In this document: piece by piece, positions 32,813 to 42,142 of the stretch
Position numbering within the stretch: position 1 is the stretch's first letter
Layout: every line of letters starts with the position of its first letter
Assembly (NCBI GenBank): GCA_035502995.1
Contig: DATJTW010000047.1
Coordinates: 1-50,347, forward strand
Reading direction: 5' to 3'
From: CADEED01 sp035502995
GTDB taxonomy: Bacteria; Pseudomonadota; Gammaproteobacteria; Steroidobacterales; Steroidobacteraceae
DNA: 50,347 nucleotides
Made by a program: the position numbers and the translations under genes
The notes under the pieces: generated by a model
What the model saw: only the letters and a program-made list of their open reading frames with translations
Told to the model about the DNA's origin: nothing
Database searches by the model: none

Positions 32813-34162
32813 CTAACTATTGACCGCCATTGGCAGGGCCTGCACCAGGCGGCCGCGCAGGGACTGCGGCAGCGCCGCCACGATGGCGACGTCGACGAAG
32901 CGGCCGATCAGCGACGCCGGCCCGGCGAAATTCACCCAGCGGTTGTTCTCGGTCTTGCCGGCGAGCTCGGCGGCGTCCTTCTTCGACGGCCGTTCGACGA
33001 GCACGCGTTGCACGCTGCCGACCATCGTCTCGCTGATGGCGCGCGCCTGTTCGTTCAGCTGCGCCTGCAACCGGTGCAGGCGCGCCGTCTTCTCCTCGCC
33101 GCCGACGTCGTCCGGCAACGCGGCGGCCGGCGTACCCGGTCGCGGGCTGTACATGAAGGAGAACGACTGGTCGAAGTTCGCATCGCGCACGAGCTTCAGT
33201 GTCGCCTCGAAGTCGCGCTCCGTCTCGCCCGGGAACCCCACGATGATGTCGGTCGACACCGCGATGTCGGGGCGGACCGCGCGGAGCTTGCGCAGCTTCG
33301 CCTTGAATTCGAGCGCCGTGTAACCGCGCTTCATCGCGGCGAGGATGCGGTCCGAACCCGACTGCACGGCGAGATGCAGGTGGTTCGCGAGCTTCGGCAC
33401 GTTGGCATACGCCTCGATCAGCGAATCGCCGAACTCCACCGGGTGCGACGTGGTGAAGCGGATGCGCTCGACGCCGTCGATCGCCGCGACGTAGTGGATC
33501 AACGTGGCCAGGTCGACCGCCGTGCCATCGGCCATCTCGCCGGCATACGCGTTGACGTTCTGCCCCAGCAGCGTGATCTCGCCGACACCCTGGGCCGCGA
33601 GCGCACGCACTTCGTCCATCACCGAGTCGAACGGCCGCGAGACTTCGTCGCCACGCGTATACGGCACGACGCAGAACGTGCAGTACTTGCTGCAGCCTTC
33701 CATCACTGAAACGAACGCGCTGGTGCCCTCGGCGCGCGGCGCCGGCAGGTTGTCGAACTTCTCGATCTCGGGGAACGTCACGTCGACGACCGCGCGGCCC
33801 GTGCGTTTCAGCTCGCCGATCATCGATGGCAGGCGGTGCAGCGTCTGCGGCCCGAACACCAGGTCGACGTACGGCGCGCGCTTCGTGATGCCCTCGCCTT
33901 CCTGGCTCGCGACGCAGCCGCCGACGCCGATCAGCACGTGCGGCTTGAGCTTCTTGATCTCGCGCCATTCGCCGAGCAGCGAGTACACCTTGTCCTCCGC
34001 CTTCTCGCGCACGGAACAGGTGTTCATCAGCAGCACGTCGGCTTCTGACGGATCGTTGGTCGGGGTGAGACCGGTGCCAGCGCCGAGGACGTCGCCCATG
34101 CGGGTCGAGTCGTACTCGTTCATCTGGCAGCCGAAAGTCTTGATGTAGTAGCGGCCGGGCAT
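32813..34162 (-). CDS. miaB: tRNA-2-methylthio-N6-dimethylallyladenosine synthase MiaB
   Basis: The 449-residue radical-SAM enzyme adds the methylthio group at A37. YIKTFGCQMNEYDS holds the first auxiliary cluster cysteine, MNTCSVREKA and GVGGCVAS the others, and GCSKYCTFCVVPY the radical-SAM CxxxCxxC. A TRAM domain ends the protein. ATG 34162 (MPGRYYIKTFGC) is the family start. It heads the miaB-ybeZ-ybeY-corC-lnt operon. Confidence 0.97.
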   Translation of the reverse strand: MPGRYYIKTFGCQMNEYDSTRMGDVLGAGTGLTPTNDPSEADVLLMNTCSVREKAEDKVYSLLGEWREIKKLKPHVLIGVGGCVASQEGEGITKRAPYVDLVFGPQTLHRLPSMIGELKRTGRAVVDVTFPEIEKFDNLPAPRAEGTSAFVSVMEGCSKYCTFCVVPYTRGDEVSRPFDSVMDEVRALAAQGVGEITLLGQNVNAYAGEMADGTAVDLATLIHYVAAIDGVERIRFTTSHPVEFGDSLIEAYANVPKLANHLHLAVQSGSDRILAAMKRGYTALEFKAKLRKLRAVRPDIAVSTDIIVGFPGETERDFEATLKLVRDANFDQSFSFMYSPRPGTPAAALPDDVGGEEKTARLHRLQAQLNEQARAISETMVGSVQRVLVERPSKKDAAELAGKTENNRWVNFAGPASLIGRFVDVAIVAALPQSLRGRLVQALPMAVNS

Positions 34163-34244
34163 TTCGGGACGGGGAAAAGAGCGGGCGCTAGGGTATCGCA
34201 AATCCTCCCGGATACGTTTTACAGCTTACGAATCAATGGGTTGG

Positions 34245-34258
34245 AGCTTGCGCAAGCT
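34245..34258. promoter_or_regulatory. 14-bp palindrome upstream of miaB
   Basis: AGCTTGCGCAAGCT is perfectly self-complementary and lies between the VOC gene stop and miaB, about 85 bp before the miaB start. It could be an operator or a weak hairpin; no T tract follows. Confidence 0.3.
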
Positions 34259-34292
34259 TGATCCGGACGCGGGATCGTTTACACGGCCGACG

Positions 34293-35063
34293 TCATTTCG
34301 GCCGGAATTCGAGCCACAGCCCGCGCGCCTGCTCCGGCGGTACGAACCGCGACCGGGAACCCGCCGGCGCACGCACGGCAAGAACGGCTCCAAGGATCGG
34401 GCGGTCGGCGATCGACCGTCGCGATTTCGGCAGCAGGACGATCTCGCCGTTCTCGACCGTGCTGACCAGCGCCGTCGTCGGCTCCGGTACGCGCACCTCG
34501 CGACGCACGGGAGGCGCCCCCAGTGCCGTCAGCAATTCGATCAGCGCCGGGTTCTCGGCGTCGGCCAGCCACACGCCGACCACGGCGGTCGTCCCGTTGG
34601 CGTGCGCGAAATGTTCGGGCCGGTCCGTGGGCGAGCGGTTGTCGCCGACGAAGAATAGATAGGCCAGCCGCGGATCCTGCAGCGAGAAGAAGGATGTCGG
34701 GTCGAACCCGATGCCATGCTCCGTGAGCCGCGCGCGCAGCCGGGCGAAGTCCGCGCAGTGCAACGCGAGGAAGGCCGGTCCTTCGCCCGCGGCGATGAGC
34801 TGCAGATACTTCGCGGCCAGCGCGTCCTTCGGCTGCGTCGCCGTGATCAGTTCGATCTCGGTGCCGTCGGGATATTTCGCGTGCCAGTTGTTCAGCGAGT
34901 TGTCGTGCGGGCGCCCGGGCTTGAGGGCGAAGCCGAGCGCGCGATAACTCGCGGCGGCCGCCTCGAGATCGCGCACGGCCACCGGAATGTGATCGACGCC
35001 GACGAGCGGTTCGGCGTTGGCGAATACGGCGAACAACAACAAAAAGGGCCAGGCGCGAAACAC
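34293..35063 (-). CDS. Exported VOC (glyoxalase-like) protein
   Basis: GTG 35063 gives MFRAWPFLLLFAVFANA, a signal peptide, then EPLVGVDHIPVAVRDLEAAA, a typical VOC fold start, and a second half with FLALHCADFARLRARLTEHG. The size (256) and layout match the glyoxalase_3-like VOC group. The substrate is unknown. An alternative GTG is at 35084. It lies 34 bp downstream of ssb. A periplasmic VOC protein is less usual than a cytosolic one. Confidence 0.8.
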   Translation of the reverse strand: MFRAWPFLLLFAVFANAEPLVGVDHIPVAVRDLEAAAASYRALGFALKPGRPHDNSLNNWHAKYPDGTEIELITATQPKDALAAKYLQLIAAGEGPAFLALHCADFARLRARLTEHGIGFDPTSFFSLQDPRLAYLFFVGDNRSPTDRPEHFAHANGTTAVVGVWLADAENPALIELLTALGAPPVRREVRVPEPTTALVSTVENGEIVLLPKSRRSIADRPILGAVLAVRAPAGSRSRFVPPEQARGLWLEFRPK

Positions 35064-35097
35064 GGCTGGCCCCCGGGTATTCACGAGCGCGAAGCGT

Positions 35098-35616
35098 TCA
35101 GAACGGGATGTCGTCGTCGAACTCGCCGCCGCCGCCCTTGTCGTTGCCGCCGCTCGGCGGTCCCTGGTCGTAGTCGTCCGGCGGCGGGTTGTTGCTCTGC
35201 TGACGGCCGCGGCCACCGCCGCCTCCGCCTCCGCCGCCACCACCGTAGTCACCGCCGCCGCCACCCATGCCGCCACCGCCGCGCGAGTCGAGCATCTGCA
35301 TCTCGTTGGCGATGATCTCGGTGGTGTAGCGATCGTTGCCGGACTTGTCCTGCCACTTGCGCGTGCGCAGCGAGCCCTCGATGTACACCTTGCTGCCCTT
35401 CTTCAGGTACTCGGCGGCGATTTCACCGAGGCGGCCGAACATGGCGACGTTGTGCCACTCGGTGCGTTCCTTGTTTTCGCCGGATTGCTTGTCCTTCCAG
35501 TTCTCGCTGGTGGCGACGCGGATGTTCGCGACCGTCATGCCCGACGGCATGGCACGGGTCTCCGGGTCTGCGCCCAGATTGCCGATCAGGATGACTTTGT
35601 TGATTCCCCGTGCCAT
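35098..35616 (-). CDS. ssb: Single-stranded DNA-binding protein
   Basis: The 172-residue SSB has the OB fold MARGINKVILIGNLGADPETRA with EWHNVAMFGRLGEIAAEYLKKG. A glycine-rich linker includes an 11-Gly run near residue 130, and the acidic tip FDDDIPF recruits partner proteins. It is divergent from the reductase gene with about 200 bp between; no LexA box was recognised there. Confidence 0.97.
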   Translation of the reverse strand: MARGINKVILIGNLGADPETRAMPSGMTVANIRVATSENWKDKQSGENKERTEWHNVAMFGRLGEIAAEYLKKGSKVYIEGSLRTRKWQDKSGNDRYTTEIIANEMQMLDSRGGGGMGGGGGDYGGGGGGGGGGGRGRQQSNNPPPDDYDQGPPSGGNDKGGGGEFDDDIPF

Positions 35617-35824
35617 GGCGTTCGGCCCTTCATCGAAAGTGGAAGAGCGGCGATTGTACGGGCAGCGCGCGCGCAGATGTAGCGCGAATCGTGGCGCGAT
35701 CGCAGCGAAAGTCGCGACTCGCCGACTGCTCAAGATTTGATCAATCCGCCCCTTGTGAAGCCGATCTTCCTTCGCGACAGCTTTGCCGCGTAACCTTCCG
35801 GAATTCATGCGAAAGGACGACAGC

Positions 35825-36946
35825 ATGCAACGCGTGATGGTCCTCGGCGGATACGGTTTCTTCGGCCGGCGCATCTGCGCCGCGCTGGCGCGCAACCCGC
35901 GCGTGCAGTTGTTGATCGCCGGCCGCGACGTGAAGAAGGCCACCGAGCTCGCCTACGAGCTCGGCCTGCGTGCCGAGAACGCACGCGCGATCGACGCGAC
36001 GCATCCGCAGTTCGCGACGCACCTGCGCAAGCTCGGCGTCACCACGCTGATCCACACGGCCGGGCCGTTCCAGGGGCAGAACCACGCGGTCGCGCAGGCC
36101 GCGATCCAGGCCGCGTCGAACTACCTCGATCTCGCCGACGGCCGCGCCTTCGTCGGCGGCATCACCAGGCTGGACGCGGCCGCGAAGGCGGCCAACGTCG
36201 CGGTGCTCAGCGGCGTCAGCTCGGTGCCGGCGCTCAGCACCGCCGTCGTCGACCGCTATCTACCCGAGTTCTCGCGGCTCGACGCCGTGCGCATCTGCAT
36301 CAGCTCCGGCGCGGTCATGCCCGGCCTCGCGACGCTGCGCGCCGTGCTCGGCTACTGCGGCCAGCCGTTCCGCGTGCTCGAGAACGGACAGTGGACCGTG
36401 GTGCACGGCTGGCTGGATCGCATCGACCATGAATTCCCCAAGCCCGTCGGGCCGCGCCCGCTCGGGCGCTGCGACGTGCCCGATCTCGATCTGCTGCCGA
36501 AGCGTTACCCGACGCTGCGCACGGCGAGCTTCCACGCTGGCTTCGCCAGCAACACGGCGCACGGCGTCGTCGAGAAGATCGCGGCGCGCGTCCGAGACGG
36601 CAAGCTGAAGAGCGCGCTGCCGTTCGCCCGCGCGCTGTACACGATCGCACGCTGGCTGCAGCCGCTGATCAGCGACCGCGGCGGCATGTTCGTGACGATG
36701 GAAGGCGTGGATCCGGACGGCGACGCGCTGACCCTCGACTGGCACCTGAACGCGCGCGAGAACCACGGGCCCAACATCCCCTGCGCGCCGTCGATCGCGC
36801 TGATCAACAAGATGGTGGCGGGCCAGATGCCGCCGCCGGGTGCGTATCCGTGCATGGGCGTGCTCGGCGTGGAAGAGATCCTCGAGCCGCTGAAGGGCCT
36901 CAGCATCCGCGAGATCGCGCCGGCGAACGCGCGCAATCTCGAGTAG
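35825..36946 (+). CDS. Saccharopine-dehydrogenase-like NAD(P)-binding protein
   Basis: The product (373 aa from ATG 35825, with AAGGACG upstream) starts with VMVLGGYGFFGRRICAALAR, a Rossmann nucleotide-binding fold, and has HTAGPFQGQNHAVAQAAI and YLDLADGRAFV, typical of the saccharopine dehydrogenase NADP-binding family. The substrate is unknown. In-frame ATGs at 35783 and 35807 are alternatives. The stop codon directly abuts that of the convergent TonB receptor. Confidence 0.88.
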   Translation: MQRVMVLGGYGFFGRRICAALARNPRVQLLIAGRDVKKATELAYELGLRAENARAIDATHPQFATHLRKLGVTTLIHTAGPFQGQNHAVAQAAIQAASNYLDLADGRAFVGGITRLDAAAKAANVAVLSGVSSVPALSTAVVDRYLPEFSRLDAVRICISSGAVMPGLATLRAVLGYCGQPFRVLENGQWTVVHGWLDRIDHEFPKPVGPRPLGRCDVPDLDLLPKRYPTLRTASFHAGFASNTAHGVVEKIAARVRDGKLKSALPFARALYTIARWLQPLISDRGGMFVTMEGVDPDGDALTLDWHLNARENHGPNIPCAPSIALINKMVAGQMPPPGAYPCMGVLGVEEILEPLKGLSIREIAPANARNLE

Positions 36947-39361
36947 TCAGAACTCGACCTGCACGCCCAGCGACGGCAGCAGCGGCAGCCAGTACGTGCG
37001 GTCCTGATCGAACACCGGCCGGCCATCGCGGCCCTGGACCACGCGGTAGTTCTCGACGCAGCATTCGTTCTTCCGGTTCAGCAGGTTCGTGATCTCGAGA
37101 TACAGCGACACCTTGCTGCTGGTCAGCCGCACCTCGCGACTCAGCCGCAGGTCGAGACGCGCATACGGCGCGAGCCGCTCGCCGTTCCTCGGACCGACCA
37201 CGCCCTGCACGTCCCAACTACCGTCCGGCGCCTGCGTGCTCTCGATGCCCAGCGACGTCGTCGGCGTGCCGTCGTGGATCAGGCCCGCGAGGCTCGCCGT
37301 CCACTGCGCGCCGGTCCAGCTGCCGCCGAACGCCAGCGTCTCGCGTTGATCCCAGGTGCGCGCGATCCAGTCGTCGCCGACGTGGTCCTGCGCGCTGGCC
37401 AGCGACAGGCTGACCCAGCCCGCCAGGCCGCGCTCCGCCTCGCGCCGGACGGTGATCTCGACGCCGCGCGCGCGGGCCTCGGGCGCGTCGATGCGCACGC
37501 GATCGGTCGATCCCTCGGGGATCAGCTGCACCGGATCGAGCGCATTCTCGAATCGCGGGCGCAGGTCGCCGTAAGTCTTGTGATAGAGATCGAACCGCGC
37601 GCTGATACCGTGCCCGAAGCGATGCGTGTAGCCGACCACCGCCTGGGCGACTCGCTCGGGCCGGAAGAACGTCGTGACGTCGTCCTCGACCTGCAGTTCG
37701 TTGACCGCTTGCGGCTGATGCATCACGCCCCAGGCAGCGCGCAACTCGCCCGCATCGCCGAGCGCGAACACGGCGTTCACGCGCGGACTGACGACGTCGA
37801 ACTCGAGCCCGTTGCCGTAGTCGTAGCGATCCCAGCGCGCGCCGATCTCGCCGGTGACCTGCGGCGTGACCCGCGAGCGCCACGCGCCGTATACACCCGT
37901 CTTGCGCAGCTCGACGCTTTCGCGCGTCGCGTAGCTCGTCTCGATCGGCACGGGCGAGATCAGCGGGTCCGTGATCCGCGAGAACAGCGAGTAGTCGTAG
38001 TCACCGGTTTGTTTGCCGACGTCGAATCCCCAGCGCGGCAGCTGCGAGTCGCCGACGGCCCAGGACCAGTCCTGTTTCAGATCGTAGAAGCGGAATTCGT
38101 CGTCGCTGAACACAGCGCCGGTGCGGCGGTCCTCACTACCCGCGGCGTCGCGCGATTGTTCCACCGTCGCCACGGACAGCAGCGTCGTGCTGCGCAGCGC
38201 GTCCGTGAAATCGTGATCCAGCGTGAGCCAGGCGTGCACCGAGTGACCCTTGCCGGCCGAATCGATGTCGTCGGCGTCGTCCTCGGTGATGAACTTGAGG
38301 TCGTCGTCGCTGAGCAGGAAGCGTGCATCGATCGACGTGTGCTCGGAGAACTCGTAACCGACCGCGGCGAACGCGTCGGAGTAGCGAGGCGTCAGCTGTT
38401 CGTCGTCCTCGACGACGCGTTCGGTCAACACGTCGAGGAATCCGCGGCGCGCGGAGACCACCCAGTCGCCGCGCTCGTCGGCGAACGTGCCCGAGGTCCG
38501 GCCGTACGCGCTGACGAAGCTGATGCCGACGCCGCTGCGGTATTCATCCTGCGCGGTCGGACGGCGCGTCTGCAGTCCGACGCTGGCACTCATGTAGTCG
38601 CCGACGTCGGCGGTCATGCCGCCGGTGACGAAGTCGACGCTCTCGACGAGGTGCGTGTCGAGCACGCTGAACGCGCCGTCGATGTCGCGGAAGTGGAACG
38701 CGTTGTGGATCTCGGCGCCGTCGATGGTGAGGCGCGCCTCTTCGCGCCGGCCGCCGCGCACGTTGAGCGCGGCGCTGAAGTCGCCGCCGGTGACGCCGGG
38801 CAGCACCTTCAGCATGCGCAGCGCGTCGTCGGCGAGATGCGGCAGCTGCTCGACGGCCTTGCGGTCGAGGAATGCCTGGCTCGATCCGGCGACGGCGAGC
38901 TGCCGCCGCGTCGCCGTCACGTCGATGGTCGCGAGATCGTCGGCGCCGGTGTCGGTGGTCGCCGGCGCGCGCGGCGCGGCCGGCGCGGCGGGACTCGCCG
39001 CGGTGTCGCTGGCGATCAGCCAGTCGCCATTGGCCGCGCGCACGGCGCGCAGCTTCCACGGCGCCAGCGCCTCGCGCAGCCAGCCGTCGAGATCGCCGGC
39101 GGCCGGCAGCGCGCGCAGCGTCATCTCGGGGCGCACCAGCGCGCTGCTGTACACGATGTGATAGCCGCGCGCGTTCAGCGCCGCGAGCACGGTGTCGAGC
39201 GGATCGCCGGCGCGCACGGGAAAGCCGGTCAACGGGCCGGCGCTCTCGGCGGCCGCGGCGATCTGCAGGGGCGCTAGCGCGACGCCGAGCACGATTCCCA
39301 GCGCCGAGACGATCGCGGCGCGCAGACCAGTCCGCGGCGAACCGCCGTCCTCGCGGCTCAC
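36947..39361 (-). CDS. TonB-dependent receptor with STN signalling domain
   Basis: The 804-residue outer-membrane receptor has a signal peptide (VSALGIVLGVALAPLQIAAA), then an STN domain (about 45-118, with VRAGDPLDTVLAALNARGYH) used for signalling to FecR. The plug (about 150-260) has ALNVRGGRREEARLTIDGAE. The 22-strand barrel ends in VQVEF. GTG 39361 overlaps the fecR stop. The ligand is unknown; no Fur box precedes the operon, so iron is not implied. Confidence 0.92.
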   Translation of the reverse strand: MSREDGGSPRTGLRAAIVSALGIVLGVALAPLQIAAAAESAGPLTGFPVRAGDPLDTVLAALNARGYHIVYSSALVRPEMTLRALPAAGDLDGWLREALAPWKLRAVRAANGDWLIASDTAASPAAPAAPRAPATTDTGADDLATIDVTATRRQLAVAGSSQAFLDRKAVEQLPHLADDALRMLKVLPGVTGGDFSAALNVRGGRREEARLTIDGAEIHNAFHFRDIDGAFSVLDTHLVESVDFVTGGMTADVGDYMSASVGLQTRRPTAQDEYRSGVGISFVSAYGRTSGTFADERGDWVVSARRGFLDVLTERVVEDDEQLTPRYSDAFAAVGYEFSEHTSIDARFLLSDDDLKFITEDDADDIDSAGKGHSVHAWLTLDHDFTDALRSTTLLSVATVEQSRDAAGSEDRRTGAVFSDDEFRFYDLKQDWSWAVGDSQLPRWGFDVGKQTGDYDYSLFSRITDPLISPVPIETSYATRESVELRKTGVYGAWRSRVTPQVTGEIGARWDRYDYGNGLEFDVVSPRVNAVFALGDAGELRAAWGVMHQPQAVNELQVEDDVTTFFRPERVAQAVVGYTHRFGHGISARFDLYHKTYGDLRPRFENALDPVQLIPEGSTDRVRIDAPEARARGVEITVRREAERGLAGWVSLSLASAQDHVGDDWIARTWDQRETLAFGGSWTGAQWTASLAGLIHDGTPTTSLGIESTQAPDGSWDVQGVVGPRNGERLAPYARLDLRLSREVRLTSSKVSLYLEITNLLNRKNECCVENYRVVQGRDGRPVFDQDRTYWLPLLPSLGVQVEF

Positions 39362-40308
39362 GGCGTCTCCGTCACTAACAACTCGCCCTCCCGCGAGCGC
39401 AGCGTCAAGCCGGTCACCAGCGACGTGCGTTCGAGCATGGCCGCGGGATCGAGCCCGTCGAGCGAGCCGTGCAGGCGGATCTCGTGTGCACGCCGCTGCA
39501 GGTCGTCGTCGGCGTAGTTCAATCGCCAGCCGCGCTCGCGCGCCAGCCAGCCGAGGAATTCAGACAGCGGCCGTCCCTCGATGTCGAGGATCGGCGCGAC
39601 GCTCGTCGGTCCATCCCAGTCGCCGCCGTACGACGGCAAGCCGCGGCGCCAGGTCGCCTGCCCCCCGCGCATCTCGAGCTCGTCGCCCGGCGCGATCGTG
39701 CTCGCGGTACCGCCGCCGGCGGGCGCGAGCACCACGCGACCCTCGCGCACGCGCACCCGCGTCGCACCCTCACCCACGACGACGAGGAACTGCGTCCCGG
39801 TGTGGCTCACCTCGCCCGCCGGCGTGGTGATGATGAGCGGCGGGCCGACGTCGAGCCCGCCGGAATCGACGTACACGGTGCCCGCCAGCAGCGTGACGTG
39901 CCCGGCGCCGTCGAAACGCACGCGCGCATGTTCGTCGAGTCGAAGCGACAGGCCGCCGGCGAATTCGCTGGCGATGCGGCCCGCGCCGGCGTCGAGCGTA
40001 TCGCCCTCGCGGATCGCGTCGCCGAGATGGAGCCGCGTCTCGCCCTGCAGCGCCACGACGCGCGCGACCGCCTCGGGCGCGTCCACGGATCCCCGCCATG
40101 CGAACACGGCCAGCGCCGCGACACCCGCGGCCGCGAGCCACGCCCAGGCGGCGCGCGGCCGGCGCACCGGCGCGGCGGATCCGTTCGCCAGCATGCGCCG
40201 CCACGCGGCTTCGGCCGCGCCGCGCGCGCGCTGCATGCCGGGCTCCGACGGCATCTCGCGCCCGCCCGCGAGTCGGATGAGGTCTTCGATCGGACGGTCG
40301 GGCGTCAT
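39358..40308 (-). CDS. FecR-type anti-sigma/sensor protein
   Basis: The 316-residue product has a cytosolic N terminus (MTPDRPIEDLIRLAGG), one membrane segment (AWAWLAAAGVAALAVFAW, near 51-68) and a periplasmic FecR domain with TRLHLGDAIREGDTLDAG and ISHTG-like EVSHTGTQFLVVVG. A STN-like C-terminal segment follows. It should transmit a receptor signal to the ECF sigma factor. ATGA overlaps link it to both neighbours. Confidence 0.92.
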   Translation of the reverse strand: MTPDRPIEDLIRLAGGREMPSEPGMQRARGAAEAAWRRMLANGSAAPVRRPRAAWAWLAAAGVAALAVFAWRGSVDAPEAVARVVALQGETRLHLGDAIREGDTLDAGAGRIASEFAGGLSLRLDEHARVRFDGAGHVTLLAGTVYVDSGGLDVGPPLIITTPAGEVSHTGTQFLVVVGEGATRVRVREGRVVLAPAGGGTASTIAPGDELEMRGGQATWRRGLPSYGGDWDGPTSVAPILDIEGRPLSEFLGWLARERGWRLNYADDDLQRRAHEIRLHGSLDGLDPAAMLERTSLVTGLTLRSREGELLVTETP

Positions 40309-40904
40309 GGCGTCTCCCCGGCGCGATCGCCGGACAGCAACGCGAAGGTCTCGCGGAAGGACTCGCGCGCGCGGGTCAGCAGCGACTCCACGGCTTTCGG
40401 CGAGCGGCCCAGCCGCTTCGCGATGTCGCCCATGCTCATGTCGCGCAGGTATTTCCACTCGAGGATGTCGCCGTACGGCGATGGTAGATAGTCGAGCGCG
40501 GTGAGGATGGACTCGCGCACCTGTTCGCGGTCGGCGGCGCGCAGCGGGTCGGACTGCTCGCTGGCCAGCAGCGATTCGAGCGCGGCGCGCACGTCCGGAT
40601 CGTCCTCGGCGAGGCGAGGCGCGGCGCGCCACTGCCGCGTCTCCTCCCAGCGCGCGCTCATCTCGCGCCGGCACAACGTGCACAGCCAGGTGAACAGCGC
40701 CGCCTCGCCGCGATAACCCGGCAGGCTCTCCAGGGCGCGGCACAACGTCGCCTGCGCGATGTCCTCCGCGGCGGCGGCATCGTGCGGCTGGCGGCGTTTC
40801 ACGAAGCGGTAGAGCTTCGGGTAGTACTCGTTGAAGAACTCGTCGAAGGCGCGCGGATGGCCACGCAGCAGTCGGGCAACGAGTTCTACGTCGGAGGTGG
40901 GCAT
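40305..40904 (-). CDS. ECF sigma factor
   Basis: The 199-residue sigma-70-family protein has region 2 (FDEFFNEYYPKLYRFVKRR, EDIAQATLCRALESL) and region 4 (LDYLPSPYGDILEWKYLRDM, IAKRLGRSPKAVESLLTRAR). With FecR and the STN receptor immediately downstream it forms a cell-surface signalling unit of the FecI type. ATG 40904 is chosen because the preceding frame is non-coding. A long inverted repeat lies just upstream. Confidence 0.93.
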   Translation of the reverse strand: MPTSDVELVARLLRGHPRAFDEFFNEYYPKLYRFVKRRQPHDAAAAEDIAQATLCRALESLPGYRGEAALFTWLCTLCRREMSARWEETRQWRAAPRLAEDDPDVRAALESLLASEQSDPLRAADREQVRESILTALDYLPSPYGDILEWKYLRDMSMGDIAKRLGRSPKAVESLLTRARESFRETFALLSGDRAGETP

Positions 40905-40932
40905 CGCGTCGTTAGTGTGCCCGTCCGCGGGA

Positions 40933-40982
40933 AATCCTTCGCGACCGCCCGGGCGGTGTCGGCGGCCCGGTCGCGAAGGATT
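40933..40982. promoter_or_regulatory. 50-bp inverted repeat in divergent promoter region
   Basis: AATCCTTCGCGACCG (40933-40947) and CGGTCGCGAAGGATT (40968-40982) are perfect 15-bp arms. The left arm overlaps a 14-bp palindrome ACCGCCCGGGCGGT (40944-40957), so two alternative foldings exist. It lies between the ECF sigma gene (28 bp away) and the serine hydrolase gene (44 bp away). It could be a two-sided operator or an attenuator. No known regulator site was recognised. Confidence 0.6.
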
Positions 40983-41026
40983 CGCGCCGCCGCGCCGCAC
41001 TCACCCGGATTCCGGAGGGGAAATCC

Positions 41027-42142
41027 ATGTCGCTCGCCCGCATTCTGTTCATTGGCGGTCTGTTCGTCGTCTCGGGCTGCGGTGGCAGCGGCCACGCGCC
41101 GGCCCCGGACAAGCCGCCCGGCACGCAGCCCACCGTGTCGCTCGCGCCGGAGAACACCGGCGACGGCTGGACCGCCTCCACGCCCGCCGCCGAACGCATG
41201 GACGACGCGCAGGTGCGTGCCGTGCTCGAGCAGGTGCGCGACGGCAATCTGCAGGGCATCGATTCGCTGGTCGTCGCGCGCAACGGCAAGCTGGTGGCCG
41301 AGGGTTACTTCAACGGCTACGACCGCAACACGCTGCACGACCTGCGTTCCACCGGCAAGAGCTTCACGTCCGCGCTGACCGGCATCGCCGTCGACCAGGG
41401 CCTGATCGCGACGGCCGATCCCCTCTCGCAGCACATCCCCGACTTCGAGCGCCACGACAACGTGGATGCGCGCAAGCGGGCGATCACCGTGCGCAACCTG
41501 CTCGACATGGCCTCCGGATTCGACTGCAACGATTCGGATCCCGCGTCGCCCGGCAACGAGGAGAAGATGTATCCGAAGCAGGACTGGGTGAAGTTCGTGC
41601 TCGATCTGCCCATGGCGTTCGATCCGGGCTCGCGATCCAGCTACTGCACGGGCGGCGTCATCCTGTTGGGCAGCATCGTTTCGTACCGCGCCGGCATGGC
41701 GCTGGATGACTATGCGGCGATGTGGCTGTTCGGTCCGCTCGACATCCGCAGCGTCGAGTGGCGGCGCGATCCGGCCGGCAAGGCGACCGGCGGCGGCGGC
41801 CTCAAACTACGCCCGCGCGATGCGGCGAAGCTCGGCCAGCTGTATCTCGATGGCGGCACGTGGAACGGGCGGCGCGTCGTGCCCGCGGCGTGGGTCGCGC
41901 AGTCGCAGCTCGCGACCACCAGCATCGGCACGGACGGCTACGGCTACCTGTGGTGGAAACGCTCGTTCATGCGCGGCGCCGAGCGGCAGGACTGCTTCTT
42001 CACGTCCGGCAACGGCGGCAACTTCATCTTCGTGTTCCCGGCATTGCGGCTGGTGCTGACGTTCACGGGATCGAACTACAACTCGAGCAGGTCCGACTAT
42101 CCGTTCCACTTCGTCGAGCCGCTGCTGAACGCGGCGGGGTGA
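41027..42142 (+). CDS. Serine hydrolase lipoprotein (class C beta-lactamase-like)
   Basis: The 371-residue product has a lipoprotein signal (VVSGC, C18) and a GGAGGGG ribosome-binding site. RSTGKSFTSALTGIAVDQGL carries the SxxK motif (S108, K111), and SSYCTGGVILLGSI holds the Tyr of the second motif, although the usual YxN reads YCT. The third motif KTG/HxG reads as GNGGN. Such proteins are esterases or peptidases more often than antibiotic hydrolases, so no resistance role is inferred. It is divergent from the ECF sigma gene. Confidence 0.88.
   Translation: MSLARILFIGGLFVVSGCGGSGHAPAPDKPPGTQPTVSLAPENTGDGWTASTPAAERMDDAQVRAVLEQVRDGNLQGIDSLVVARNGKLVAEGYFNGYDRNTLHDLRSTGKSFTSALTGIAVDQGLIATADPLSQHIPDFERHDNVDARKRAITVRNLLDMASGFDCNDSDPASPGNEEKMYPKQDWVKFVLDLPMAFDPGSRSSYCTGGVILLGSIVSYRAGMALDDYAAMWLFGPLDIRSVEWRRDPAGKATGGGGLKLRPRDAAKLGQLYLDGGTWNGRRVVPAAWVAQSQLATTSIGTDGYGYLWWKRSFMRGAERQDCFFTSGNGGNFIFVFPALRLVLTFTGSNYNSSRSDYPFHFVEPLLNAAG

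Noticed and set aside
35617..35824. LexA box between ssb and the divergent reductase gene
   Set aside because: No CTG-N10-CAG match was seen in this gap.
37274..39277. 667-residue open frame opposite the TonB receptor gene
   Set aside because: It is antisense to a clear receptor, is rich in Arg/Ala/Val/His in the way GC-rich shadow frames are, and has no recognisable domain.
40930..40957. GGAAAT followed by GTGTC as an ECF promoter for the serine hydrolase
   Set aside because: The -35 resembles the FecI type, but the -10 is too short and degenerate to claim, and the segment lies inside the inverted repeat.
41027..42142. Serine hydrolase as an antibiotic-resistance beta-lactamase
   Set aside because: The second and third active-site motifs deviate (YCT, GNGG), and the lipoprotein context fits an esterase or peptidase better.
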